A stretch of DNA of 9,691 bases, from assembly GCA_945918315.1 (NCBI GenBank), contig CAMEIK010000027.1:1-9691 (forward strand), in the 5' to 3' direction. This DNA comes from an uncultured Clostridia bacterium. GTDB lineage: Bacteria > Bacillota > Clostridia > Oscillospirales > Oscillospiraceae. Below, in pieces: positions 1-7,161 of the stretch. The translations under genes were made by a program, and so were the position numbers. The notes under the pieces are model-generated. The model was not told where the DNA came from. It saw nothing but the letters and a program-made list of their open reading frames with translations, and ran no database searches. Within the stretch, counting starts at the first letter, position 1, and the number at the start of each line of letters is the position of its first letter.

Positions 1-2
1 CT

Positions 3-1247
3 ATGGAACGGCTGATTTTTCATGTGGATGTCAACAGCGCTTTCCTGTCCTGGGAGGCGGCCCGACGGGTGAAGAAGGGGGAAACAGACCTTCGCCTGAT
101 CCCCGCGGCCATCGGCGGCGACCCGGAAAAGCGCACAGGGGTGGTTCTTGCTAAATCCATCCCCGCGAAGAATCACGGGGTCAAAACCGGAGAGCCCATC
201 GGCATGGCCCTGCGCAAATGCCCGGAACTGGTTCTGGCGAAACCCGACTTCCAGCTGTATGAACAGTGTTCCAAAGCATTTATGGATATCTGCCGGGAAT
301 ATGCGCCGGTGGTGGAGAAATACTCCATCGACGAATGCTTCCTGGATATGAGCGGGACCCATCGGCTCTACCCGGACCCTGTCGCCATTGCCCGCGCTAT
401 CAAGGACAGAATTCGGGAAGATTTGGGCTTTACCGTGAATGTGGGCATCGGGGACAATAAGCTCCTTGCTAAAATGGCCAGCGACTTTGAAAAACCGGAC
501 AAGGTCCACACCCTGTTTTTACGGGAGGTCCCTGAGAAAATGTGGCCCCTTCCGGTGCGGGACCTGTTTACAGTCGGCGCTTCCACCGCCGAAAAACTGG
601 AAAAAGCGGGAATCCGGACTATTGGGGACCTTGCCCGCGGCGACCCGGCCCGGGTAGAACGGCTGGTTGGTGTGAAAATGGGCAGGCAGATTCATGCGTA
701 TGCCAACGGAAGGGATCCTTCCCCGGTGCTTGCCGCGCCGGAGGATGCCAAGGGATACAGCGTTTCCACGACACTGGAGGAGGATGTGGTTACCTTTCAG
801 CAGGCCCATGGGGTGCTTCTGGCCCTGACGGACAGTGTCACAGCCCGGATGCGCGCCGACGGGGTAAAGGCCCGATGCCTGGCAGTGTCCATCCGGTCCA
901 ACGACTTCAGGACCCGCTCCCATCAGAGGAAGCTTCCGGAGCCGACGGATATTTCCCGGGAGGTTTTTGAAACCGGAAAACAGCTTTTCGGGGAGCTGTG
1001 GGACGGTCATACTCCTTTGCGGCTGCTGGGGATGTCCCTTACGGACCTGACCCACGGGGAAGCGGCCCAGCTTTCCATGTTTTCCGACGCGGACCGGGAG
1101 AAAGCCCGAAGGCTGGACAGGGCCTACGATGCCATCAACAGCAAATTCGGGTCTTCCGCCATTATGCGGGGGTCCAGCATCCAGTCCGGGCTGGAGGTAG
1201 GAAAAAAGTACCGGGCGCAGCTGGAGCAGAAAAAGAAACGGGATTGA
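3..1247 (+). CDS. dinB: Y-family DNA polymerase (DNA polymerase IV-like)
   Basis: This 414-residue protein is a translesion DNA polymerase that copies damaged templates without proofreading. The N-terminal palm carries the first metal-binding Asp in HVDVNSAF (D8), with F13 at the steric-gate position that excludes ribonucleotides. The second catalytic pair is in YSIDECFLDMSG (D110, E111). The stretch at residues 147-169 (VGIGDNKLLAKMASDFEKPD) is the usual Y-family palm block. Residues 187-211 form a helix-hairpin-helix thumb-type segment, and the little-finger domain follows (about 250-350). QLSMF at 356-360 fits the beta-clamp-binding pentapeptide and should tether the enzyme to the sliding clamp. 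The ATG lies only three bases into the window, so no ribosome binding site can be seen and a slightly earlier start is not excluded. All catalytic residues are present. The VNSAFLSWEA opening resembles a clostridial Y-family subgroup rather than E. coli DinB. The next gene begins 19 bases downstream, so the two may be co-transcribed. Confidence 0.93.
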   Translation: MERLIFHVDVNSAFLSWEAARRVKKGETDLRLIPAAIGGDPEKRTGVVLAKSIPAKNHGVKTGEPIGMALRKCPELVLAKPDFQLYEQCSKAFMDICREYAPVVEKYSIDECFLDMSGTHRLYPDPVAIARAIKDRIREDLGFTVNVGIGDNKLLAKMASDFEKPDKVHTLFLREVPEKMWPLPVRDLFTVGASTAEKLEKAGIRTIGDLARGDPARVERLVGVKMGRQIHAYANGRDPSPVLAAPEDAKGYSVSTTLEEDVVTFQQAHGVLLALTDSVTARMRADGVKARCLAVSIRSNDFRTRSHQRKLPEPTDISREVFETGKQLFGELWDGHTPLRLLGMSLTDLTHGEAAQLSMFSDADREKARRLDRAYDAINSKFGSSAIMRGSSIQSGLEVGKKYRAQLEQKKKRD

Positions 1248-1266
1248 TTCCAACGGGAGGGATTTC

Positions 1267-2355
1267 ATGAAAACCAATGTTAAGAAAGAGGAACGCTGCC
1301 TGAATGTGGGGGTGCTGGGCTGCGGCATCATTTGCCAGGCGGCCCACCTGATCGGCAGCACAAAGGCAAGAAATGTCCATCTGTACGCCATCTGTGATGT
1401 GGCGGAGGAGCTGCTTGCCAAAATGGCGGCAATCTACGCGCCGGATGTGACCTACACCGATTATGAGAGAATGCTGGCGGACCCCAGGGTAGAGGCGGTC
1501 ATTATCGGCATCGGCGACCAGTTCCACGTTCCCTGCGCGAAGCAGGCGATTCTCGCGGGTAAGCATGTGCTGCTGGAAAAACCTATGGGGGTTTCCCTGG
1601 AGGAATGCCGGGAGCTGAAAGCTCTGGCGGAGGAAAAGGGCCTGGTCCTGCAAATCGGGCACATGAAGCGCTTTGACCAGGGTCTGCAGTTTGCCAAAGA
1701 CTTCAAGGAAGAAAAGCTGGGCTTTGTCACCACCTACAAGGGTTGGTACTGCGACAGCATCGGCCGCTATACCCTGACGGACAATGTGATGCCGGTACTG
1801 TATTCCAGCGATCAAATGAAAAAGCCCGCCGGAAATCCTAAGGCGGTTCTGGATCACTATTACCTCCTGGGCCATGGCAGCCACCTGTTTGATACGGCGT
1901 TGTATTTTATGGGGCCCATCACCCGGGTGGCAGCCCGGTACGTCCATAGGGAAAAGCTCCACTCCTGGCTGATCGACTGCGATTTTGCCAGCGGCGCCAT
2001 CGGAACACTGGACCTTACCATTGCCATTGCCCAGCAGTGGCACGAGGGCTGTGAAATCTACGGCACCGGCGGAACGGTTTTCGCGAAAACCTACAACCCC
2101 TGGGAGTTTAGATCCTCTGAGGTGACCTGCTTTGACAAGGAGACCTGCACCGCGGTGACCCCGGCGGCCTTTGACGGCCAGTTCTACCGCCGGGAGCTGG
2201 AGGGCTTTGCCGAAAGCGTGCTGAAAGGCCTCCCCCTGGCCGGCGCTTCCGCGGAGGACGGCATCCAGGTCATGCGGGCCCTGATTGCCACCTACCAGTC
2301 TGTGCAGGCAGAGGGCCGGTGGGTCCGGCTGGAAGATGTGGAAGGAGCGCTGTAA
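1267..2355 (+). CDS. Gfo/Idh/MocA-family NAD(P)-dependent oxidoreductase
   Basis: This 362-residue protein is a probable cytoplasmic dehydrogenase acting on a sugar, inositol or similar polyol derivative. Residues 13-25 (NVGVLGCGIICQA) are the Rossmann dinucleotide-binding loop with its GxG at 18-20. EKPMG at 104-108 is the family EKP signature, with Lys105 as the expected catalytic/cofactor-contacting lysine. The C-terminal substrate-binding domain contains the GSHLFD block at 204-209, with His206 as the expected catalytic histidine. The canonical Asp four residues before that histidine (DxGxH) is Gly202 here, while His203 is an extra histidine nearby. Length is normal for the family. The ATG at 1267 is preceded by GGGAGG at 1255-1260 with a 6-base spacing, which supports this start. 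The next gene follows after one base and encodes a TIM-barrel isomerase, a pairing common in catabolism of sugar acids and inositols. The substrate cannot be read from the sequence. Confidence 0.9.
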   Translation: MKTNVKKEERCLNVGVLGCGIICQAAHLIGSTKARNVHLYAICDVAEELLAKMAAIYAPDVTYTDYERMLADPRVEAVIIGIGDQFHVPCAKQAILAGKHVLLEKPMGVSLEECRELKALAEEKGLVLQIGHMKRFDQGLQFAKDFKEEKLGFVTTYKGWYCDSIGRYTLTDNVMPVLYSSDQMKKPAGNPKAVLDHYYLLGHGSHLFDTALYFMGPITRVAARYVHREKLHSWLIDCDFASGAIGTLDLTIAIAQQWHEGCEIYGTGGTVFAKTYNPWEFRSSEVTCFDKETCTAVTPAAFDGQFYRRELEGFAESVLKGLPLAGASAEDGIQVMRALIATYQSVQAEGRWVRLEDVEGAL

Positions 2356-2356
2356 T

Positions 2357-3184
2357 ATGGAAATCGGTATTTTTTCCAGAACCTATGCGCATATGTCCCT
2401 GGAAGCGGTGTTCCGGGAAATGGACCGCCAGGGCATCCACCACACCCAGTTCAACCTTTCCTCCGCCGGACTGCCGACCCTGCCGGAAAGGGTGGACGAG
2501 GAAGCCCTCCTGACCATTCCGGCCCTGGCAAAGCAATACGGCATCACCCTGGACGCTCTCTCCGGAACCTTTAATATGATCGACCCGGATGAAGACGCCA
2601 GAGCCCGGGGCTGCCGGCAGTTTGAAACCCAGTGCCGGATCGCCCGGCTTCTGGAAATCCCCATTGTCACCCTCTGCACCGGCTCCAGGCACCCAAAGGA
2701 TAAATGGGCCTGGCATGAGGACAACCTGACAGAGGCTGCATGGTCCGATTTGATGCGCTCTACGGAGAAAATCCTCCGGTATGCTGAGGATAACGGCATT
2801 ACCCTGGGCGTTGAGACGGAAGCCAGCAATATTATCTGCACTCCGGAAAAGGCCCGCCGTTATTTGGACGATGTGGACAGCCCCAATCTGAAAATCATCA
2901 TGGACGGGGCGAACCTGTTCCGGCCGGAGCAGGTGCCCCGGATGGCGGAAATATTGGAGGAAGCTTTCGACGCGCTGGGAAAAGACATTGTTCTGGCCCA
3001 TGCCAAGGATTTTTCCCTGAAGGGGAGCCTTTTCTTCGTGGCTGCCGGGGAGGGAGAACTGGACTTCCCTCGCTATATCCGGCTTTTAAAGCAGTGTGGC
3101 TACCATGGTCCCCTGGAGCTCCACGGGCTTGCTCAGTCCCAGATTGAAAAAAGCGTGGCGTTTTTAAAGAGGGCAATGGTATGA
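2357..3184 (+). CDS. Sugar phosphate isomerase/epimerase (xylose isomerase-like TIM barrel)
   Basis: This 275-residue TIM-barrel protein belongs to the AP endonuclease family 2/xylose isomerase-like superfamily. Members isomerise, epimerise or dehydrate small sugars and keto-sugars using a divalent metal. The expected metal ligands line up at strand ends: Glu153 in GVETEAS, Asp183 in IIMDGAN, His215 in LAHAKDF and Glu254 in LELHG. The first strand MEIGIFSR is typical of the family N-terminus. An in-frame ATG 72 bases upstream would give a longer protein, but that extension lies inside the preceding gene and looks unlike the family. ATG 2357 is preferred because GAAGGAG sits at 2341-2347 and the protein then begins directly with strand 1. 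It starts one base after the Gfo/Idh stop and overlaps the next gene by four bases (ATGA), so translational coupling is likely. Its substrate is unknown. It presumably works on the product or substrate of the neighbouring dehydrogenase (inference from context). Confidence 0.88.
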   Translation: MEIGIFSRTYAHMSLEAVFREMDRQGIHHTQFNLSSAGLPTLPERVDEEALLTIPALAKQYGITLDALSGTFNMIDPDEDARARGCRQFETQCRIARLLEIPIVTLCTGSRHPKDKWAWHEDNLTEAAWSDLMRSTEKILRYAEDNGITLGVETEASNIICTPEKARRYLDDVDSPNLKIIMDGANLFRPEQVPRMAEILEEAFDALGKDIVLAHAKDFSLKGSLFFVAAGEGELDFPRYIRLLKQCGYHGPLELHGLAQSQIEKSVAFLKRAMV

Positions 3185-3966
3185 TGGATTCTTTTACCTA
3201 TGGCGGCATCCGGCTGGAATATGAAGTGTCCGGGCAGGGGCGTCCCCTGGTGTTTCTTCATGGCCTGGGGGGCAGCGTCCGCCAGATTCAGGGGGTCTGT
3301 CAGCCCATTGCCGGTGTGCGTCTGATCTGCCCCAACCAGCAGGGCCATGGCGGCAGCGGCGCGGACTGGGAACGCTTTGGCTTTGACCGGCTGGCGGAGG
3401 ATGTGATCGGCCTTCTGGACCATCTGAAACTGGAAAAAGCAGCCTTCGCGGGCATTTCCATGGGGGCCGCTGTCTGCCTGAATCTTGCCGTCCGGTTTCC
3501 GGAGCGGGTGGAAAAGCTGCTGCTTATCCGAAACGCCTGGCTGGACGGACCTATGCCGGAACCGGTAAGAAGGGCCTACTATGACCTTGGGCAGTCTCTG
3601 CGCCAGGGCGGCCTGGATGCCTTCCGGGAAACCCGGAGCTATCCGGTGATTATGGAAACCACACTCTATACGCAAAATGCCTTTACCATTCCCTTCGGGG
3701 AGGCGTTTAACCGCAGAAACTGGCAGAAATACTGTATTCTTCCCGGACAGGCACCGGTTGCCTCTCTGGAAGCCCTGAGGGCCATTTCCGTACCCACGCT
3801 GATTTTGGCGAACCGGAACGATTTCTGCCATCCCTTTACCTATGGGGAAATCCTCAGCCGGTATATCCCCGGGTCTTCCTTCCGGGAGATTCCGGACAAG
3901 GATTCAGACCCCACAGGCCATAAGGAACAGGTGAACCGGGCCCTCCGGGACCTGATGCTGGAGTAA
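3181..3966 (+). CDS. Alpha/beta hydrolase
   Basis: This 261-residue protein has the alpha/beta hydrolase fold and is probably a cytoplasmic esterase, lactonase or related hydrolase. HGLGG at 27-31 is the oxyanion-hole loop. GISMG at 91-95 is the nucleophile elbow with Ser93, Asp214 in ANRND fits the acid position, and His247 in PTGHKEQ completes the catalytic triad. A cap region spans about 120-190. No signal peptide or membrane segment is visible. The start ATG overlaps the stop of the TIM-barrel gene as ATGA, and a second in-frame ATG follows at once (3184), so either could be used. Being translationally coupled to a sugar dehydrogenase and isomerase suggests it hydrolyses a lactone or ester intermediate of the same pathway, but that is inference. 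The fold is certain and the substrate is not. Confidence 0.9.
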   Translation: MMDSFTYGGIRLEYEVSGQGRPLVFLHGLGGSVRQIQGVCQPIAGVRLICPNQQGHGGSGADWERFGFDRLAEDVIGLLDHLKLEKAAFAGISMGAAVCLNLAVRFPERVEKLLLIRNAWLDGPMPEPVRRAYYDLGQSLRQGGLDAFRETRSYPVIMETTLYTQNAFTIPFGEAFNRRNWQKYCILPGQAPVASLEALRAISVPTLILANRNDFCHPFTYGEILSRYIPGSSFREIPDKDSDPTGHKEQVNRALRDLMLE

Positions 3967-4016
3967 AAACACTGGTTTGCCTGGATTTTTTGGGGCAGTC
4001 GAAGAAATCATTGTGA

Positions 4017-4038
4017 GGGCCGATGCCCGCATCGGCCC
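4017..4038. repeat. Intergenic palindrome (REP-like element or remnant)
   Basis: The sequence GGGCCGATGC (4017-4026) is followed by CC and then its exact reverse complement GCATCGGCCC (4029-4038), a perfect 10-base-pair inverted repeat. No T-run follows on either strand, so it does not look like an intrinsic terminator. It sits in the gap between the alpha/beta hydrolase and the transporter promoter. From memory, GGGGCCGATG-type palindromes are scattered between genes in many Oscillospiraceae-like genomes, so this may be one copy of a dispersed family. Only one copy is seen here. Confidence 0.55.
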
Positions 4039-4078
4039 CAATGCTGTCCTGCGGCGGAAAATTTCCCGGGAGACACCC

Positions 4079-4107
4079 TTGCGAAAGAGAAGCGGCTGAT
4101 GTATAAT
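4079..4107 (+). promoter_or_regulatory. Sigma-A-type promoter for the EamA transporter unit
   Basis: A -35 box TTGCGA (4079-4084, 4 of 6 matches to consensus) is separated by exactly 17 bases from a perfect -10 box TATAAT (4102-4107). Transcription would start near 4114, about 60 bases before the transporter ATG at 4175. A ribosome binding site (AGAGGA, about 4162-4167) lies within that leader. This promoter makes the transporter and nitroreductase a unit independent of the upstream sugar genes. Confidence 0.7.
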
Positions 4108-4174
4108 TCCGGCAGTAACCCTGGGACCCGTTTTTAAAAGCGTCCCCCGGCTCGGAAAAAGAGAGGAAACAACA

Positions 4175-5077
4175 ATGCTTTTCAAAAGTGAAAAAACCCG
4201 GCCCATATTGGGGCTTGCCTGCGCCCTTGGCTGGTCGCTGGCCTATCCCTTCATCAAGCTGGGCTACGGGGAGCTGCAAATCGCGCCCACGGATCTGGGG
4301 AGCAAGATCCTGTTTGCGGGAATCCGGTTTTTTATGGCGGGGCTTCTGGTGCTGGCCTTCAGCGCCGTCCAGAGAAGAAAGCTGACCGTTACAGGGAAAG
4401 AAATGCCTGCGCTTGCGCTGTTTGCCCTTGTCAACACGGCGCTGCACTACCTGTTTTCCTATATCGGCCTGTCCTATATCCCCAGCTCCCGGTCCACCAT
4501 TCTGGATTCCATGAATGTGTTCTTTCTGATTATTCTGTCGGGGCTGTTTCTGGCGGATGATACCTTTAACGGGAAGAAAATACTGGGGTGCCTGCTGGGC
4601 TTCTGCGGTATTCTGACCATTAGCATCACCCCCGGCGGCGGGCTGTTCTCCAATATCACCTTTCTGGGGGACGGCATGATACTGCTCAATGCCTGCTGCG
4701 CGGCGGGGGGCGGCTTGCTGACCCGGTTTATTTCCAAAAAGATGGATATGATGGCAGCCACGGGCTACGGTATGTCTGGGGGCGGGCTGATGCTGCTTGC
4801 GGTGGGACTGGCAGTGGGGGTTCGTCAGCCCTGGAATGTGACACCCTGGGGCGTGACCATTCTCTTTGTCCTCATTCTGATCTCCGCTGTTTGCTTCGGA
4901 ATCTACAATATGCTGCTGGCCAACCATCCCATCAGCAAGGTGGCAATCTACAATTCCCTCATTCCTGTGTTTGGTGTCATGTTTTCGTCCCTGCTGCTGA
5001 AGGAGCCCTTTGCCTGGCAGTATATCCTTGCCGCCTGCCTGACGGCAGCGGGCATTTATACGGTCAATCGGAAATAG
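4175..5077 (+). CDS. EamA/DMT-family membrane transporter
   Basis: This 300-residue protein is a drug/metabolite-transporter-superfamily membrane protein of the EamA (RhaT-like) type, which usually exports or imports small metabolites across the cytoplasmic membrane. Ten hydrophobic segments can be drawn at about residues 10-28, 44-64, 78-97, 105-125, 136-152, 163-182, 194-214, 225-246, 254-275 and 279-297, matching the family's duplicated five-plus-five helix design. The loop after helix 4 carries LADDTFNGKKILG, and helix 9 is followed by LKEPF, both typical EamA positions (the equivalent of LGE near the end of each repeat). The N-terminal region GWSLAYPFIKLG is also family-like. Its own promoter lies upstream, and the nitroreductase follows after 15 bases. 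Nothing indicates the substrate. Family assignment is secure and specificity is unknown. Confidence 0.9.
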   Translation: MLFKSEKTRPILGLACALGWSLAYPFIKLGYGELQIAPTDLGSKILFAGIRFFMAGLLVLAFSAVQRRKLTVTGKEMPALALFALVNTALHYLFSYIGLSYIPSSRSTILDSMNVFFLIILSGLFLADDTFNGKKILGCLLGFCGILTISITPGGGLFSNITFLGDGMILLNACCAAGGGLLTRFISKKMDMMAATGYGMSGGGLMLLAVGLAVGVRQPWNVTPWGVTILFVLILISAVCFGIYNMLLANHPISKVAIYNSLIPVFGVMFSSLLLKEPFAWQYILAACLTAAGIYTVNRK

Positions 5078-5092
5078 ACGGGAGGACGAAGG

Positions 5093-5686
5093 GTGACGGT
5101 ACGGGAGCTTGTGGAAAAGAGCCGAAGCTATCGGGGGTTTCGGAAAGACCGGAAGGTGACAAAAGAAGAATTGCTTGCCCTGGCGGAATGTGCCCGACTC
5201 TGCCCCTCCACGGGGAATATTCAGCCCCTCAAGTATTATCTTGCCTGGGAGACGGAGGAGGTGGCAGAGATCCAGAGCCTGAGCCGCTGGGCCAAGGGGC
5301 TGCCGGAGATGCGCCTTCCCCACCCGGGAATGGAACCTGCCGCATTCATCGTGATCTGCCAGGATACCCGGATTGATCCGGCATCCGGCAAATTCCAGCG
5401 GGATGTGGGAATCGCTGCCCAGACCATTCTTCTGGCGGCGGCGGAGCGGGGACTGGGCGGATGCATGATCGGTTCCTTCCCGTCAGGAGACCTGAAAAAC
5501 CGTTTGCGCCTGCCTGACTGGGCTGTGCCCATGCTCCTTGTCGCCATTGGGGAGCCGGCTGAAACGGTGATCCTGACCCAGGTGGGAGAGGATGGCGGTA
5601 CGGGGTATTATCGGGACGAAGAGGATCGGCATTATGTCCCCAAACGGCGGCTGGAAGAAGTGACCCTGGATAAATTCTCCTTGTAA
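5093..5686 (+). CDS. Nitroreductase-family FMN oxidoreductase
   Basis: This 197-residue protein belongs to the nitroreductase family, homodimeric flavoproteins that use NAD(P)H to reduce nitroaromatics, quinones or other electron-poor substrates. The FMN phosphate-contacting RSYRGF motif is at residues 11-16. STGNIQPLKY at 39-48 is the equivalent of the NxQPW segment. GIAAQTILLAAAERGLGGCMIG at about 107-128 is the conserved dimer/FMN helix and turn. The C-terminal DEEDRHYVPKR stretch is common in clostridial members. The start is a GTG, supported by GGGAGG at 5080-5085 with 7-base spacing and by alignment of the FMN motif near the N-terminus. It is co-transcribed with the transporter by position. 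The last codons overlap the promoter of rpe. The physiological substrate is unknown. Confidence 0.9.
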   Translation: MTVRELVEKSRSYRGFRKDRKVTKEELLALAECARLCPSTGNIQPLKYYLAWETEEVAEIQSLSRWAKGLPEMRLPHPGMEPAAFIVICQDTRIDPASGKFQRDVGIAAQTILLAAAERGLGGCMIGSFPSGDLKNRLRLPDWAVPMLLVAIGEPAETVILTQVGEDGGTGYYRDEEDRHYVPKRRLEEVTLDKFSL

Positions 5687-5709
5687 AATTTTGGAAAATA
5701 TCGTATAAT
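5681..5709 (+). promoter_or_regulatory. Sigma-A-type promoter for rpe
   Basis: A -35 box TTGTAA (5681-5686, 4 of 6 matches) overlaps the stop codon of the nitroreductase gene. A 17-base AT-rich spacer leads to a perfect TATAAT (5704-5709). Transcription would start near 5716, giving a leader of about 27 bases that contains AAGGAGG at 5728-5734, eight bases before the rpe ATG. Confidence 0.7.
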
Positions 5710-5742
5710 TTTCGGAGAACAGAGGCTAAGGAGGAAAACGTT

Positions 5743-6399
5743 ATGGCGATTGTCGCGCCTTCCATTCTGTCCGCGGATTTTGCCAATCTGGAGCGGGATA
5801 TGGGAGTGATTCGGGATGCCGGGGCACCCTGGGCCCATGTGGATATTATGGACGGGCAGTTTGTCCCCAATATTACCATCGGTATTCCGGTGGTGAAAGC
5901 CCTACGGCGGGTGTCGGACCTGACACTGGATGTGCACCTTATGGTTGACCGGCCCGGTCGGTACGCGGAGGCCTTTTGTAAGGCGGGAGCGGACTATCTG
6001 ACGGTCCATCTGGAAGCGGACACCCCGGAGAAAATCCGTCAGACGCTGTTAACCATCCGGTCCCTGGGCGTAAAAGCGGGAATCTCCATCAAACCCGGAA
6101 CGCCGGTGGAGGCCCTGGAGCCCTATCTTGCTGTCTGCGACATGATTCTCATTATGACGGTGGAGCCTGGCTTCGGCGGACAGAAGTTTATGGAGGACAT
6201 GATGGAAAAGCTCCGTTATCTTCGGGGCCGCCTGGGGCAGTGCAATCCTGCCTGTCTTCTGGAGGTGGACGGAGGGGTGGATTCCCGCACCGCGCCCATC
6301 TGCAAGGCGGCGGGAGCGAATGTTCTGGTGTCCGGCTCAGCCTTTTTCAAAGCGGAGGAGAAAGCTGAATTTGTTGCCCGTCTCAGCGCGGAAGCATAA
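5743..6399 (+). CDS. rpe: Ribulose-phosphate 3-epimerase
   Basis: This 218-residue TIM-barrel enzyme interconverts D-ribulose 5-phosphate and D-xylulose 5-phosphate in the non-oxidative pentose phosphate pathway. The family signatures are complete: APSILSADF at 5-13, HVDIMDGQFVPN at 32-43 with metal ligand His32 and acid/base Asp34, DVHLMV with His65, MTVEPGFGGQ at 138-147 for the phosphate loop, and VDGG with Asp176 as the second acid/base and metal ligand. Length is normal (about 215-225 residues). The start is fixed by AAGGAGG at 5728-5734 and by the conserved N-terminal strand. Unlike many Firmicutes, it is not next to rsgA or thiamine pyrophosphokinase. It appears as a single-gene unit with its own promoter and a hairpin terminator directly downstream. 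It could feed pentoses from sugar catabolism, but no pathway partner adjoins it. Confidence 0.96.
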   Translation: MAIVAPSILSADFANLERDMGVIRDAGAPWAHVDIMDGQFVPNITIGIPVVKALRRVSDLTLDVHLMVDRPGRYAEAFCKAGADYLTVHLEADTPEKIRQTLLTIRSLGVKAGISIKPGTPVEALEPYLAVCDMILIMTVEPGFGGQKFMEDMMEKLRYLRGRLGQCNPACLLEVDGGVDSRTAPICKAAGANVLVSGSAFFKAEEKAEFVARLSAEA

Positions 6400-6403
6400 A
6401 ACT

Positions 6404-6440
6404 ACGTGCCCTGGCCGATTTCGGTCCGGGCACGTTTTCT
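6404..6440. terminator. Bidirectional intrinsic terminator between rpe and the HAD gene
   Basis: ACGTGCCC (6404-6411) pairs with GGGCACGT (6428-6435). Inside it, GGCCG pairs with CGGTC (one G-T pair) around an ATTT loop, with one T/C mismatch between the two stem parts. Downstream on the + strand lies GTTTTCT. On the minus strand the stem is followed by AGTTTTA. It begins five bases after the rpe stop and ends nine bases before the HAD stop, the expected position for a shared terminator of convergent genes. Confidence 0.85.
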
Positions 6441-6448
6441 GCGTCAGA

Positions 6449-7129
6449 TCAGTCAAGGAGGGCGATCCGGTCTTCCAGCTGGGAATAGTGGGAAAAGCCT
6501 GGGTGGGCCGAGAGCTTTTCCGGGCCGGCGTACCACAGCGCGCGCATACCGGCGTTTTCGGCGCCGAGAATGTCCAGCTCCAGACTGTCTCCCACCATGA
6601 GACATTCCTGGGGGCTGCATCCGGCGTACCGGAGGCAAAGGTCAAAGAATCCCCGATGGGGCTTTTCAATGCCGGCTTCCTCGCTGGAGACAATGCGGTG
6701 AAAACAGGGAAGCAGGCCGATTTTGTCCAGCTTCTTCATCTGCCAGTCCAGGGTCATGTTGCTGGCAATACCCAGGAAATACCCCTTTTGCCGGAGGGAG
6801 CGGATGCACTCCGTGGCTCCCGGCTCCGGCTCACCGGCATCCAGAACAGCGTTCCAGTACAGGTCATTCAGCAGCGGTGCGAAGGAAAGGGGCTTTTCCC
6901 GCTCCTCCAGAATCCGCAGGAACCGGATCATCCGGTTGTGGATGGCAGCCTGGGGGCCTATTTCCTCCTCCATCCGGCGGTATTGAGTGTCATAGGCAAG
7001 GACAAATTCCTCCGGAGGAATCTGAAGCTGCTCCCAGACATACTGGCAAAGGGGCACCATGGCCGCCCTATGGGCTTTTTGAAAGGAAAAGAGTGTATCG
7101 TCAACATCAAAAAAGACAGCTTTTATCAT
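6449..7129 (-). CDS. HAD-superfamily hydrolase (subfamily IA, YjjG-like)
   Basis: This 226-residue protein is a haloacid dehalogenase-type phosphatase, probably acting on a small phosphorylated metabolite such as a nucleotide. Motif I is FFDVDDTLF with nucleophile Asp8 and acid/base Asp10. Motif II is IASN with Ser123. Motif III is Lys156 in EAGIEKPHRGFF. Motif IV is GDSLELD with Asp181 and Asp186. A helical cap domain (about 16-95) between motifs I and II marks subfamily I. The VSSEEAGIEKPHRGFF and MVGDSLELDILGAENAGM blocks resemble the YjjG 5'-nucleotidase group, but substrate specificity in this family is not predictable. An in-frame ATG exists at 7156. The start at 7129 is preferred because GGGAGG lies seven bases before it (7137-7142 on the + strand) and the predicted transcription start is close to 7155. 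The gene is convergent with rpe and divergent from ptsH. Confidence 0.88.
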   Translation of the reverse strand: MIKAVFFDVDDTLFSFQKAHRAAMVPLCQYVWEQLQIPPEEFVLAYDTQYRRMEEEIGPQAAIHNRMIRFLRILEEREKPLSFAPLLNDLYWNAVLDAGEPEPGATECIRSLRQKGYFLGIASNMTLDWQMKKLDKIGLLPCFHRIVSSEEAGIEKPHRGFFDLCLRYAGCSPQECLMVGDSLELDILGAENAGMRALWYAGPEKLSAHPGFSHYSQLEDRIALLD

Positions 7130-7161
7130 GGCGTATCCTCCCAAGACCGGTTTCATTGAGG

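Noticed and set aside
2285..2356. Upstream start for the TIM-barrel isomerase
   Set aside because: The added 24 residues lie in the end of the Gfo/Idh gene, do not resemble the family, and a better start with a ribosome binding site exists at 2357.
4123..4146. GGGAC/GTCCC inverted repeat in the transporter leader
   Set aside because: The stem is only five base pairs with a 14-base loop, which is too weak to call a regulatory structure.
3854..5323. A 489-codon minus-strand open frame across the transporter gene
   Set aside because: It is antisense to the transporter and runs through the intergenic palindrome and promoter. It shows no recognisable domain and is rich in His, Gln and Pro, as expected from a GC-biased shadow frame.
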